From: JAFEDN01 sp963844565
GTDB taxonomy: Bacteria; Pseudomonadota; Gammaproteobacteria; Coxiellales; Coxiellaceae
Assembly (NCBI GenBank): GCA_963844565.1
Contig: CAWJON010000002.1
Span: 372,001 to 436,000, forward strand
DNA length: 64,000 nt
Direction: 5' to 3'
Shown here: in pieces, positions 1-9,670 of the stretch
Numbering within the stretch: position 1 is the stretch's first letter
Layout of the letters: every line of letters begins with the position of its first letter
Made by a program: the position numbers and the translations under genes
The notes under the pieces: generated by a model
The model's input: the letters and a program-made list of their open reading frames with translations, nothing else
What the model was told of the DNA's origin: nothing
Database searches by the model: none

Positions 1-3000
1 TTTAAAAAATTATTTAAAGAATATTTTAACGAAGAAGTTGCTGCTATACCCCAAACCTATGCAAGTAGTTCGGATAATCTTAAAGATAAAATTTTCCAAG
101 AAATTCGTGAATTTACAAAACGAGCATTAGCCAAAGTAGAGTTGACAGTTGAAAAACAACGGTTACTCCTCGAAATGATGAACTCCTTGATAGATTCTTG
201 TGTTAGAATAAAAGGTTTTCCCCCAAAATCGTTATCTTCATTAATCTCTTATTTAGTTCATGCTCGAGACGAAATGGAATCATTTGTTAATGAATTTCCA
301 GATATGAAGAAGGAAAAACATAATATTACCATGATTTTTGATCAATTCAAGGTAAATGATGAAGAGTTAAAAAATATTGTAGATGAAATTGAAGTGACAG
401 GTGAATTGCCACGTTCTTTGTTAACTTTTGCGAAGGGAAGATTATTATTAAGGAGGATGTTACAAATAAAGCCAGGGTTGATTACTCCGGAAAATTTTCG
501 AAGCTGTCTGCTTACTATGCGGCAAAATCCAGCAAACCCTTCTGAAAACACCTTACAAGAAGACGCGATACATTTTTGTAGTCAGTTGCCAAATGGTTCG
601 GCATTGATTGTGCCAGCTTTAAGGGTAAATAAGGCCGCCTTAAATAAGCGAATGGAAAAATATGGAAGTGATGAAGAACCTGATGGTAAAGCAACTGATA
701 ATGAAACTCTTCTATGCTATCTACTCCGTACGGATAAGTCTTTCAGTCAGTTGCTAGTAGAAGAAAAGCTTGGAGGCTTGGTCTCTACTGAGGGATTAAA
801 TAATTTAGTTAAACCTACTAACACGTCAGCGCTTTTTTGGTTGGTATTAAACCAAGCGGGACTACAGATTTTAAGCGAAACGCCTTCATTGTCCTATCGT
901 TTAACTCGGGCAGAAACAATTATTGCCGAAGTAAATATACCTGAATATAAAGGTTTCTCGGTGGCCTATTTATTGATGAGAAATAACTCACCTGAATCCA
1001 GAATAATACTGACACAAATTATCTCTAAAGATCTTATTACGCCAGAAAGCTGGAAAAATTGTTTAGTTAAGATGACTGAGCAGGAAATAAAAGCCGTTAT
1101 AACTTGGCTTATTCCCATTGTATTAGATAAGAAAAATACACAGGGGAAATCTTTTCACCAATTCATGCTTTTGCTCTGTGCGACCTTTAGTTTTGTAAGA
1201 ACAAAAATCAGTACTTTTAATTTTTCTGAGGAATTTCATAAAATTGAGGAAGCGTTTATCAATGAGGAAGAGGTGTTGACGGATTTTTTTGATTCCTATC
1301 TAGGTAAATCACGTTTAACTGCTATATTGGAAATATATCCCAATTTAATTACCCCAAGAAATTTTCAGGGTGTGCTAAAAAAATTAACATTTTCTCAGAA
1401 AATGGATGCAATACTATTTGTGAGTGAGTTACCTGGCGGTTGGTCGGTTATAAAAAGCAATTTGACTGTAGAATTATTAAATTCAAGGATAGGGAACGAA
1501 GGGGAAACACTATTATGTTATTTATTACTTCTTCCTAATTGTTCCAGTGAGGTTTTAGACGATAAAGAAATACCACTTCTAATCTCAAGTGATGGATTAT
1601 GTAATATTGTGGGAAATCTCTATAATCCGTATTATGGCATGTCAGCGCTTTTTTCATATTTGCTTTACGTAAAAGGTTTAAAGTTGCTAAGGGAAAATTC
1701 ATCATTGCGAGAGCTTATCTACAAAAACACAAAGGCGTTAAACGCCATATTAACTCATCCCGATTATAAAATGTATGGGTCGGTCGTTTACTTATTGGGG
1801 GCGCAGGATCTGGATATCTTAGAAGATTTGATATTTAAAAAACTTGTCGATCCAAATACATTTAACTATGTGACTGCTAGCGGTCAATCTACCTTATGGG
1901 TTTTGGCTCCAACTAAAAAAGGGAAAAGTATATTAAAAGATCCCAGATCAAATTATTTAGTAAATAGCAAAGAAGTAAATAGAATAGCCAAAGTGACAAC
2001 AACAAAAGGCGATTTGCAGGAAGTTTCAGCGCTGCAGCTGTTAATAGATACTGCTGAAGGCCGAGATGTGCTACGGGAGTGGTTTAGAAAGGATCCCAAG
2101 ATTATTACTAAAGAAAGTTTAGAACATTGTTTGAAAAAGTTGTCTACCAAGGTTGTAAAAGATATTATTGCCTGGCTCACATCAATAGCTTTAGAAGAAA
2201 AACCTTTGACGGAGAACAAATCGGACACAGCTGTAAGCAGAAATATAAAAAAACCTGTCTCAGATGAAGATAAAGGAGAAAGTTTAAGTCCGAAAAAACA
2301 GCATACGGACACAGATGCGTATTTTTCTTTATTTACTTCTCCATCAAATTCAGAAAAATTGGTTTTTGAGGAAAAACCGGGATCATCAGCACGTTGTGAG
2401 ATTATTCTTCTGTTGGGTATTAGTTTTACCTTCATCAGCAGTAATTTGGAAAGATTTAACCTGAGGGGCGAAGCATACAAAAGCATGATGCACGAATTTG
2501 TAAGCAAAGGTAATTTATTGGCTCCTTTTTCCGCTGCTGAGATAGAAATATTGTTGACCTCTGAGTTAGGAACCCATGGAGGCAAATTATTTTTAGAAAA
2601 ACTAGTAGTTCTATATCCTAGTTTGATAACCCCGGAGGCGTTTGGAAACGCCTTGCAAAAAATGCCCTTTAAACAGCAAATGCAAGCATTTCAATGGGCT
2701 CTCCAAGTGTTCTCTAAGGATTGGTCATTTATAAAAGGCATTTTAACTGCAGAATTATTAAATTCAAGGATGCGGAATAAAGGTGAAACACTCATTTGTT
2801 ACTTATTACGCACTCCTGTTTTTTCCGTACATGTTTTAGCCGATGAAAAATTATTAGCGAAAGTTTCCGCACCTGGGTTAAATGATGTAGTGGAAGATCC
2901 TAAAAATCCCCATCATCACACGTCGGCGCTTCAATTGTTAGCTGATAATGCTGACGGATTGAAGATTTTAGAAAGATGGTTAGGTAAAGACCCTAATATT

Positions 3001-3192
3001 GTTACAAAAGAGGGTTTGAAATTTTGTCAGCAAAAATTATCTAAAGAGAAATACCAGACCTTGGTGAAGTTGGTAGAAAAAGCGAAAACCCCCACCATAA
3101 ATCGATACGCATTAACCAGTTGCACGACGCCTTCCTCAAGCTCCAGTGGCAGTACTGGATCAACTTCCTCGGTGCAATTTTCTCATGGTTAG
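1..3192 (+). CDS. Large internally repeated protein, 5' end outside window
   Basis: The reading frame is open from base 1. The first in-frame alternative start in view is a TTG at 142 with no good ribosome binding site, so the gene very likely begins upstream of the window; 1063 codons are visible. No known family is recognised. Two repeat motifs alternate. One is a helical unit starting LITPE/IITKE, near nt 478, 1033, 1345, 2101, 2622 and 2998. The other has the core GETLLCYLL, near nt 700, 1501 and 2782, followed by a segment ending LVSTEGLNNLV. This resembles a solenoid of alpha-helical repeats, as in many intracellular-pathogen effectors. The C-terminus is a Ser/Thr/Gly-rich tail (TTPSSSSSGSTGSTSS). 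The gene converges on the efflux operon with 2 bp between stop codons. A secreted effector role is inference. Confidence 0.8.
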   Translation, partial: FKKLFKEYFNEEVAAIPQTYASSSDNLKDKIFQEIREFTKRALAKVELTVEKQRLLLEMMNSLIDSCVRIKGFPPKSLSSLISYLVHARDEMESFVNEFPDMKKEKHNITMIFDQFKVNDEELKNIVDEIEVTGELPRSLLTFAKGRLLLRRMLQIKPGLITPENFRSCLLTMRQNPANPSENTLQEDAIHFCSQLPNGSALIVPALRVNKAALNKRMEKYGSDEEPDGKATDNETLLCYLLRTDKSFSQLLVEEKLGGLVSTEGLNNLVKPTNTSALFWLVLNQAGLQILSETPSLSYRLTRAETIIAEVNIPEYKGFSVAYLLMRNNSPESRIILTQIISKDLITPESWKNCLVKMTEQEIKAVITWLIPIVLDKKNTQGKSFHQFMLLLCATFSFVRTKISTFNFSEEFHKIEEAFINEEEVLTDFFDSYLGKSRLTAILEIYPNLITPRNFQGVLKKLTFSQKMDAILFVSELPGGWSVIKSNLTVELLNSRIGNEGETLLCYLLLLPNCSSEVLDDKEIPLLISSDGLCNIVGNLYNPYYGMSALFSYLLYVKGLKLLRENSSLRELIYKNTKALNAILTHPDYKMYGSVVYLLGAQDLDILEDLIFKKLVDPNTFNYVTASGQSTLWVLAPTKKGKSILKDPRSNYLVNSKEVNRIAKVTTTKGDLQEVSALQLLIDTAEGRDVLREWFRKDPKIITKESLEHCLKKLSTKVVKDIIAWLTSIALEEKPLTENKSDTAVSRNIKKPVSDEDKGESLSPKKQHTDTDAYFSLFTSPSNSEKLVFEEKPGSSARCEIILLLGISFTFISSNLERFNLRGEAYKSMMHEFVSKGNLLAPFSAAEIEILLTSELGTHGGKLFLEKLVVLYPSLITPEAFGNALQKMPFKQQMQAFQWALQVFSKDWSFIKGILTAELLNSRMRNKGETLICYLLRTPVFSVHVLADEKLLAKVSAPGLNDVVEDPKNPHHHTSALQLLADNADGLKILERWLGKDPNIVTKEGLKFCQQKLSKEKYQTLVKLVEKAKTPTINRYALTSCTTPSSSSSGSTGSTSSVQFSHG

Positions 3193-3194
3193 TA

Positions 3195-4631
3195 TTACTT
3201 AGGGCCAAACCCACCACCCAACGCTTTTATCAATTGAACGCTGGCTACTTGGCGGCGTTCTTCAATATCAATACTGGATAATTGCGCCTGAAGCGCAATA
3301 TCCTGAAAGACTGCCACATCGAGATAAGTGGTTAAGCCACCTTGGTAACGATATAAGGACTGCCCAAATGAATGATTGGCAGCGACAGTGGCGCGAGTTT
3401 GAGTCTCTATTTCTTGATCAAGTTGGCGTATGGCGACTAAATTATCTTCCACTTCTTGAAAGGCAGTTAGAACGGTTTGCCGATAATTAGATATCGCTTC
3501 AAAGTATTGCGCCCAAGCTTGTTGGGTCAGTGCGATTAATCTTCCACCGTCATAAATAGTTTGCGTCACCAACGGCATACTGCCATTATTCAATAACGCT
3601 GAGGAAGTGGTTGGTCCTAATGCCCAAACCAAACTGGAACCTTTTAACAAGTTGCTCAACATCTCACTTTCAAAACCTATAGCGGCTGATAAATTAAAAG
3701 CTGGAAAAAATGCCGCGCGCGCAACGCCGATATTATAATTCGCAGCTTGTACTCTAAGTTCCGCTTCAGCCACATCAGGTCTTCGCTCCAACAAGGTGGA
3801 AGGAAGGAGTGGAGCAATCGTTACGCGTTTAGGTTTAGAAACTTCGGGTTTTATGGTTAAATCCGCAGGAGGTAGACCAACCAATACCGCAATCGCATGT
3901 TCTAATTGAGCGCGTTGTAAGTGAATTTCTGCTGCTATCGTTTTGGCGTTTTCCCACTGATATTCGGCTTGTTCGAGATCAGGCAAAGCGACAGCTCCGC
4001 CCTGGTAAAGATTGCGAGTCAATTCAAGGGTTTTTCCATATACCACCACAACCTTATCTACAACACGTTGTTTGGTGTCATTACTACGCAGAGCAAAATA
4101 ATCATTGGCGAGTTCAGCATGCAAACTCAAATCGACTGTAGCTAAATCAGCGGCGCTGGCCTCGGCGAGGCTTTTTGCGGACGCAACTGAGTTGCGCACC
4201 CGTCCCCATACATCCAATTCATACGTTACATTGGCTGATAACAAAAAATCGTTATATGTACGGGTGGTTAGTGGATTGGCAACATTTTCCGAACTGTGTT
4301 GACGGTTAGCATTGAACACGCCAATTAAACTAGGATAAAGCGCCGAACGTTGTTCTGCTAATATTGCTCGTGCTTCATCATAACGCGATACCGCGGCTTG
4401 TAAATTTTGGTTGGCGCCTTCGATTTTTGCTTCCAAATCATTCAATACAGAGTCGTCATACATCATCCACCAAGGACCACGATCCAGGATTGCACTATTA
4501 GGCTGAGCAGATAACCACTTACCGTCTTCTTTATAATTGGCAGGAATATTCATCGGCGGTCGCTGGTAGGGAGGAGCAAATGAACATCCAGACAATGCTA
4601 TCATTCCAATTAAAATGATTGCCCGTTTCAT
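3195..4631 (-). CDS. RND efflux outer-membrane channel lipoprotein (NodT/OprM type)
   Basis: 478 residues. It forms the outer-membrane exit duct of a tripartite efflux pump. The N-terminus is a lipoprotein signal with lipobox (IALSGCSF, Cys near residue 16), followed by the PPYQRP segment typical of NodT-family channels. Two outer-membrane-efflux repeats follow, with the usual LLERRPDVAEAE motif marking the second half. Length is normal for the family. It is the last gene of a minus-strand operon (pump, adaptor, channel), and its ATG overlaps the adaptor stop codon (ATGA at 4628-4631), a sign of translational coupling. The gene looks intact although the pump gene at the head of the operon is interrupted. 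The substrate cannot be told from sequence. Confidence 0.92.
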   Translation of the reverse strand: MKRAIILIGMIALSGCSFAPPYQRPPMNIPANYKEDGKWLSAQPNSAILDRGPWWMMYDDSVLNDLEAKIEGANQNLQAAVSRYDEARAILAEQRSALYPSLIGVFNANRQHSSENVANPLTTRTYNDFLLSANVTYELDVWGRVRNSVASAKSLAEASAADLATVDLSLHAELANDYFALRSNDTKQRVVDKVVVVYGKTLELTRNLYQGGAVALPDLEQAEYQWENAKTIAAEIHLQRAQLEHAIAVLVGLPPADLTIKPEVSKPKRVTIAPLLPSTLLERRPDVAEAELRVQAANYNIGVARAAFFPAFNLSAAIGFESEMLSNLLKGSSLVWALGPTTSSALLNNGSMPLVTQTIYDGGRLIALTQQAWAQYFEAISNYRQTVLTAFQEVEDNLVAIRQLDQEIETQTRATVAANHSFGQSLYRYQGGLTTYLDVAVFQDIALQAQLSSIDIEERRQVASVQLIKALGGGFGPK

Positions 4632-5770
4632 TTATTCTTTACCACGCGCACTTTTTCTCCTGAAAATAAGGCATCTGGCGGATTAATGATAATAGGCTCA
4701 CCGGGGTTAACGCCTGCAACAACTTCAACCTGATCGCCAAGGTCGCGCCCGATAGTAATGGGTTTAAACAACGCTTTGTTACCATTAACCGTGGCCACTT
4801 GCATTCCTTGTGCACGAAAGATCAGCGTATTCACGGGTAAACGAACGAAATTTTTATTGACGGGTAAAATTAAATGAACTTCAGTATAGCCGCCGGCCAA
4901 TAATTCATAATTGAAATTATCGATGGCAAATTCCGCAAGCAAAGTTCGTGTTGCGGGATCGATGGCTTTTGCGGTATCGAGTAATTTGGCTAAATAAACT
5001 TTACCTGGATGTTCGGTAAAATAGAGTTTAACAATCAGGCCCGGGACAATACTTGAAGAATAATATTGTGGAATTCTAACGTACACTCGCAAACGATTGG
5101 ATTGAACCAAACTAAAAAGTGGCACTGTTCCGCTACCTGCATTGATTAAGCGGCCAATGTCTGTCGTACGTGACGTGATTACACCGTCAAAAGGTGCGAT
5201 TATTCGCTCAAAATTGACTAAATCCCTTAAACGATCGCGATTAGCGCGCGTAGAAACGACGGTCGCCGCAGTACTTTGTTCAGTGCTATTTTTTTGCTCG
5301 ACATCCTGTTCGGAAACGGATCGGGTTTTAAATAAATTTCTCCAACGCACCGCAGTGATATGAGCAATGTTGTAGTTGGCTTCTGCGGTGAGCAAGTCAG
5401 CTTCGGTTTGGCGTAACTGCGCATCGACTTCAGGCGCCGAAATGGTTGCTAACAAATCGCCGGCCTTAACTTTGGCGCCTATATCAACCATCCAATTAAC
5501 CAAATAGCCATTGGTCCGAGCATAAATAGTAGATTCATGCCATGCTGTCACATTTCCTGGTAACACAATCTCTTCATCTACAGGTTCTTTACTGGCTTCA
5601 GTCACAGAGACGGTCAGTGCCGCTTGTTGATGCGTAATTTGGCGCAATTTTCGGTTTTCAATGATACGATAAACGATACCTATGATGGCGATAAACAACA
5701 TAATGAGAATGACAACAAAAACTCTGCGTCGAAATGCTTCGGAAAATTTTTTGTTTGATGGAGAATTCAT
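4628..5770 (-). CDS. RND efflux periplasmic adaptor (membrane fusion protein)
   Basis: 380 residues from the ATG at 5770, which lies 1 bp after the pump stop codon. An upstream in-frame ATG at 5842 would overlap the pump gene and add a non-family extension, so it was rejected. Order: short cytoplasmic N-terminus (MNSPSNKKF), one membrane anchor (about residues 17-37), a biotinyl-lipoyl-like half (LPGNVTAWHES), an alpha-helical hairpin (about 100-170), the second lipoyl half (IIAPFDGVITSR), a beta-barrel domain and a C-terminal membrane-proximal domain. This is the HlyD/AcrA adaptor architecture. The protein links the inner-membrane pump to the outer-membrane channel. Intact, and translationally coupled to the channel gene by a 4 bp overlap. 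Confidence 0.92.
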   Translation of the reverse strand: MNSPSNKKFSEAFRRRVFVVILIMLFIAIIGIVYRIIENRKLRQITHQQAALTVSVTEASKEPVDEEIVLPGNVTAWHESTIYARTNGYLVNWMVDIGAKVKAGDLLATISAPEVDAQLRQTEADLLTAEANYNIAHITAVRWRNLFKTRSVSEQDVEQKNSTEQSTAATVVSTRANRDRLRDLVNFERIIAPFDGVITSRTTDIGRLINAGSGTVPLFSLVQSNRLRVYVRIPQYYSSSIVPGLIVKLYFTEHPGKVYLAKLLDTAKAIDPATRTLLAEFAIDNFNYELLAGGYTEVHLILPVNKNFVRLPVNTLIFRAQGMQVATVNGNKALFKPITIGRDLGDQVEVVAGVNPGEPIIINPPDALFSGEKVRVVKNK

Positions 5771-5771
5771 G

Positions 5772-7475
5772 TTATTGATTTTCCCGATCGTGAACGAGAC
5801 AAAATACGGCGGGCACAAAAAATAACGTTGCAATGGTGGCAAAGATTAAACCTCCAATCACGGCGCGACCTAAAGGAGCGTTTTGCTCACCTCCCGCCCC
5901 TAAGCCCAACGCCATCGGTAACATGCCGATCATCATCGCCAGTGCTGTCATTAGCACTGGGCGAATGCGAGTAAAGCCAGCCTCAAGAGCGGCTTTTACC
6001 ACATCGTTATTTTCGCGCAAATAGTCTCGAGCAAAACTGACTAAAAGAATACTATTGGCCGTCCCTAGTCCCATACACATAATTGCCCCCATCAATGCCG
6101 GTACACTCAAGCTGGTGTGGGTTAAGAATAGCATCCATGCAATACCAGCGATACTTGCAGGAATTGCCATGAGAATAATAAAAGGGTCAATCCACGATTG
6201 AAAATTAACTACCATGAGCAGATACACTAAAAGAACAGCAAATAACAGTCCTAAGTACAAACTTTTAAAAGAGGTTACTTGAGTTTGCATTTGACCGCGG
6301 GTAGAAACAGTTGAACCTTTGGGTAATTTTTTAGTCATTGCCGAAATAATGCGATTAATATCGTGCGCCACTCCACCGAGATCTCGATCTTGCACAGAGG
6401 CGAAAATATCAATAACGGGCTGGACATTATAATGCGATTCTACTGCGGGGCTAAACGTGCGATTCAGGGTAGATAATGCGCCTAAAATTTGCAACTTTCC
6501 GTTCACGCTGGTAATGGGAATATTTTTCAGATCTTGGATAGAATCTATTCGATACTGCGGGGTTTGCGCGACAATGGGATAAGAAACGCCACTTTTAGTA
6601 TCCAGCCAAAACGTTGGGGTAGTTTGAAAACTTCCAGATAGAGAAATTAACATATTTGACGCCACGTCAAGTTGAGTTAAGCCAAGTTCTTTAGCGAAAC
6701 TCCTATCCACATCAATATTTAATTGGGGATAATTAGCCGCTTGTTGAATATGAGCGTCAACCACTCCAGGGATTAGTTTAACTTTATTAAGCATTAATGC
6801 GGCGTATTGACGGTTGGCTTCCACGTTTAAACCCACTACTTGTAAATCAATCGGCGCTGGTAATCCAAAATTAAGAATTTGATCAACCATACCGGCTGGC
6901 AGAAATGAGAAGGTCATGCCGGGAAATTTTTCCGGTAAAATTAAGCGTAACTTGCGCGTATAATCAGCGGTGGCGTGATGGTTTTCTTTGAGGGAAATGA
7001 GCAGGTCTGCATCTGCCGCCGAAACTGTTCCGGAGTTGCTATAAGAAAGATTAATGCCGCTGACTGGCAATCCAATGTTCTCAACAATGCTATCCAATTC
7101 TTTAGCCGGAATTATCTGACGAACTAGATTATCTACTTGAGCGCTAATTTTGGCAGTTTCCTCGACTCGAAAACCGGTGGGGGCGGTTAAGTGCAATTTA
7201 ATTTGTCCTGAATCCACGGCGGGAAAAAAATCCGAACCCAACCAAGGGAATAAAATAATTAATGAAGCAATGATGATAATTGAAAAACCAATAATAAAAA
7301 CCAGGCGTTGATTCAAAATAATGTCTAACAAATTATGGTAATCTGTTCTCAATTTTTGAAATCGTTGATCAAATTTTTGATGAAAGCCGGTTTCCGACTT
7401 TGAGTCCCGTTGGTGCAGCCAATATTTTGCCAAAGTCGCCACCAAAGTTCGGGATAAAAAATACGAAGCGAGCAT
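5772..7475 (-). pseudogene. RND efflux pump, C-terminal half (downstream of in-frame TAG)
   Basis: 567 residues, matching the second half of an AcrB/HAE1-type resistance-nodulation-division pump. It starts inside a transmembrane segment (FAMLASYFLSRTLVATLAKY), then gives the loop and TM7 (LIILFPWLGSDFFPAVDSGQ), the second periplasmic pore/docking domain, and the final TM bundle with GTANSILLVSFARD and RPVLMTALAMMIGMLP. It lies in the same frame as the 464-residue ORF upstream. Only TAG plus five sense codons (S V I F A) separate that stop from this ATG, so both are one gene of about 1037 codons broken by a nonsense codon. An independent start at 7475 would fall within a membrane helix, so this fragment is unlikely to be a functional protein alone. 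Confidence 0.88.
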
Positions 7476-7490
7476 GGCAAATATAACCGA

Positions 7491-8885
7491 CTAAGCTAAA
7501 GGTATAAATAAATAATGCGCCACTCCTTGTAAAAAGAGCATGGGTACAAACACGATACAAATACACAAAGTTGATACCAAAGCTGGGAGTGCGATTTGTT
7601 GAGCGCCATCCAGGATAGCCTTTTCCACCTCTTTACCTTGGTCTAAGTTCCAATTAATATTTTCGATAGCGACAGTGGCGTCATCTACCAAAATCCCCAC
7701 TGCCAACGCTAACCCCCCGAGTGTCATAATATTAATCGTTTCGCCTAATGCTGAAAAAGCAATGATAGAAGCCAAGATAGATAAGGGTATGGAAATAACG
7801 ATAATCACGGTGCTGCGCCAACTGCCTACGAATAGTAAAATCATTAATCCGGTTAGAAACGCCGCGATAACCCCTTCGTGCAATAGGTCATGAATGGCGG
7901 CTTTGACAAAAATGGATTGGTCCGCAAATATTTTTATATTTAATTCAGGGGGCATACTGGCGCGTATTTTGGGAAGAAGAGACTTTACTTGATTAATAAT
8001 ATCCAGTGTAGAAGCCCCGCTGACTTTTTGGATAGCCATTAAAACGGCGCGTATCCCATTAAAATTAACGATATTGGTTTGGGGCGGCGACCCATTGCGC
8101 ACATGCGCAACGTCGTGAATGTAAAGCACTGTGCCATTCTGGCTTTTTATCGGTAAATTATTTAAATCATCCAAAACAATGGGGCTGGCATTCAGCTTAA
8201 TAAAATACTCGTAAAGATCAATTTTTTCGGTTCCTGCAGGTAAAATAAGGTTTTGATTATCGATAGCAGTATTGATATCTTGCGCAGAAACGCCATAGGT
8301 TTGCATGGCTTGCGGGTTAAGGTCCACCTGGACTTGACGAACTTTACCCCCATAAGGGTAAGGCAAAGCTGCTCCCTGGACAACCGCTAATTGGGTGCGA
8401 ATAAAATTGGTTGCCAAGTCATTGAGTTTTTGTTCAGAGAGTTGTGAGCTAGACAGCACCAATTGGATGATGGGTACTGATGAGGCATTATAGCTTAAGA
8501 TTAAGGGAGGCAATGTTCCCGATGGTAAGTTTCGAAGTAAAGTTTGAGAGATCGAGGTAACCTGGCTTAATGCTGTGGCTATTTGCACCGAGGGATAAAA
8601 GAATATTTTAGTCACACTGACGCCGGTAAGAGATTGCGATTCAATATGCTCGATATCGTTAACCGTAGTCGTCAAGGCTCGTTCAAAATTGCTGGTTATT
8701 CGTCCTGCCATTTCATCCGGAAGTAACCCAGTGTAATTCCATACCACGCTGACCACTGGGATATTAATAACCGGAAAAATATCTTTGGGAGTTCGGAGTA
8801 TCGCTAAAAGGCCTAAAATTAATAGCAAAAGCGCTAATACGATAAAAGTGTAAGGCCTCGTCAGCGCAATTCGTACTAACCACAT
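7491..8885 (-). pseudogene. RND efflux pump, N-terminal half, ends at in-frame TAG
   Basis: 464 residues: TM1 (TFIVLALLLLILGLLAI), the porter domain with the DIFPVINIP motif, and TM2-TM6 including the proton-relay aspartates of TM4 (GILVDDATVAIEN). Start: ATG at 8885 with GGAG five bases upstream. It ends at TAG (7491-7493) within the sequence YLFIPLA-stop-SVIFAMLASY. In homologues this stretch is continuous, usually with Glu at the stop position, so a single GAG to TAG or CAG to TAG change would explain it. Joined to the downstream half, the length (about 1037) is that of a complete pump. First gene of the pump-adaptor-channel operon. Possible explanations are a real pseudogene, an amber-suppressed gene, or a sequencing error. 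Confidence 0.9.
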
Positions 8886-9055
8886 GTCTACTCCATTGAC
8901 TCAGGCATTGGGAAAATTAAAATGGTATCACAATGGATTACCTAATCAATCAGAGTTCATGTTAAAATTTGGATGGCAAGGTGGGGCAAATACTGGACTT
9001 TAAGGTTTCAATGTGATATCGATTAATAATGAAAGATAAAGAAGATGATTATGGA

Positions 9056-9670
9056 CTATAAAGGCAAAGATAAGGCGACCGGGTTAACGCATGCAGAGGT
9101 CAAGCCTGACCCCCAGGAGGCGCTACGTGCGCGCTCTCGTTCTGCCAATGCTCTAATTTTTTCTGAGAATATTTCGATGTATGAGTAACATAATGTTTTT
9201 ATCCCCTCAATGGGTATATCTGAATAGGGATGGTTTACTAAATTTAGAGAGGCTGGTTCAACCAGCAATTCATCATGAGTAATATCCAATTTAATACGAG
9301 GCATTATTTGTGGAGAAGTCGGCGCTACAGGACCACGATAATAAATTTTCCCTAGACAAGAGACACTATCCCTAGGGTTTTGGTATAATTCAAAAGCTAT
9401 TTTATTAGTCGGAATCTCTATCCCAGAGATTTGATATATCCATTTGCTAATATCTCTAAATGTATCTTGGAATAAAGATACATTTAAATATTTTGACTCT
9501 GTCAGTGTAAAATCTAAATCTTCTGAAAATCGATATGTTTCAAAATAACATTTTTTTAAACAAGTACCTCCTTTGAAAATCCAATGAGCGCTTAAGTTAG
9601 GATGATGATTAATGCCTGCTAATAACCACCCGAGGACATAATCTTTTTCAATAATCTGTGGTGATAATTT
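9056..9670 (-). pseudogene. AbiEii-type nucleotidyltransferase toxin, broken at both ends
   Basis: Reading the minus strand directly after the antitoxin stop codon gives an open frame of about 205 codons with no proper start codon. It begins KLSPQIIEKDYVLGWLLAGI, then the nucleotidyltransferase signature FKGGTCLKK and RFSEDLDFTL, and later MPRIKLDITHDELL and IFSEKIRALAERERAR. These are landmarks of the AbiEii/AbiGii toxin family (MNT-fold, type IV toxin-antitoxin). Lesions: the expected N-terminal residues (RDIENRNR) lie in frame before a TAA at 9671-9673 and are read as the tail of the antitoxin ORF. After ERERAR the expected RDLYD segment and the whole C-terminal domain are replaced by an unrelated tail ending at 9056. 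The catalytic Gly-Gly and SEDLDF residues survive, but the protein should not be made correctly. Confidence 0.82.

Noticed and set aside
1953..2585. 210-codon antisense ORF inside the large repeat protein
   Set aside because: Opposite-strand shadow with no ribosome site or protein-like features; the plus-strand repeats explain the sequence.
7491..7493. TAG read as pyrrolysine or selenocysteine-type recoding
   Set aside because: No pyl genes or recoding element are visible, the position is a membrane-proximal Glu in homologues, and pumps of this family do not use recoding. A nonsense change is simpler.
9056..9304. 82-residue stand-alone protein starting MPRIKLDITHDELL
   Set aside because: It is the C-terminal part of the AbiEii reading frame; the frame extends upstream with toxin-family motifs, and the ATG has no ribosome site.
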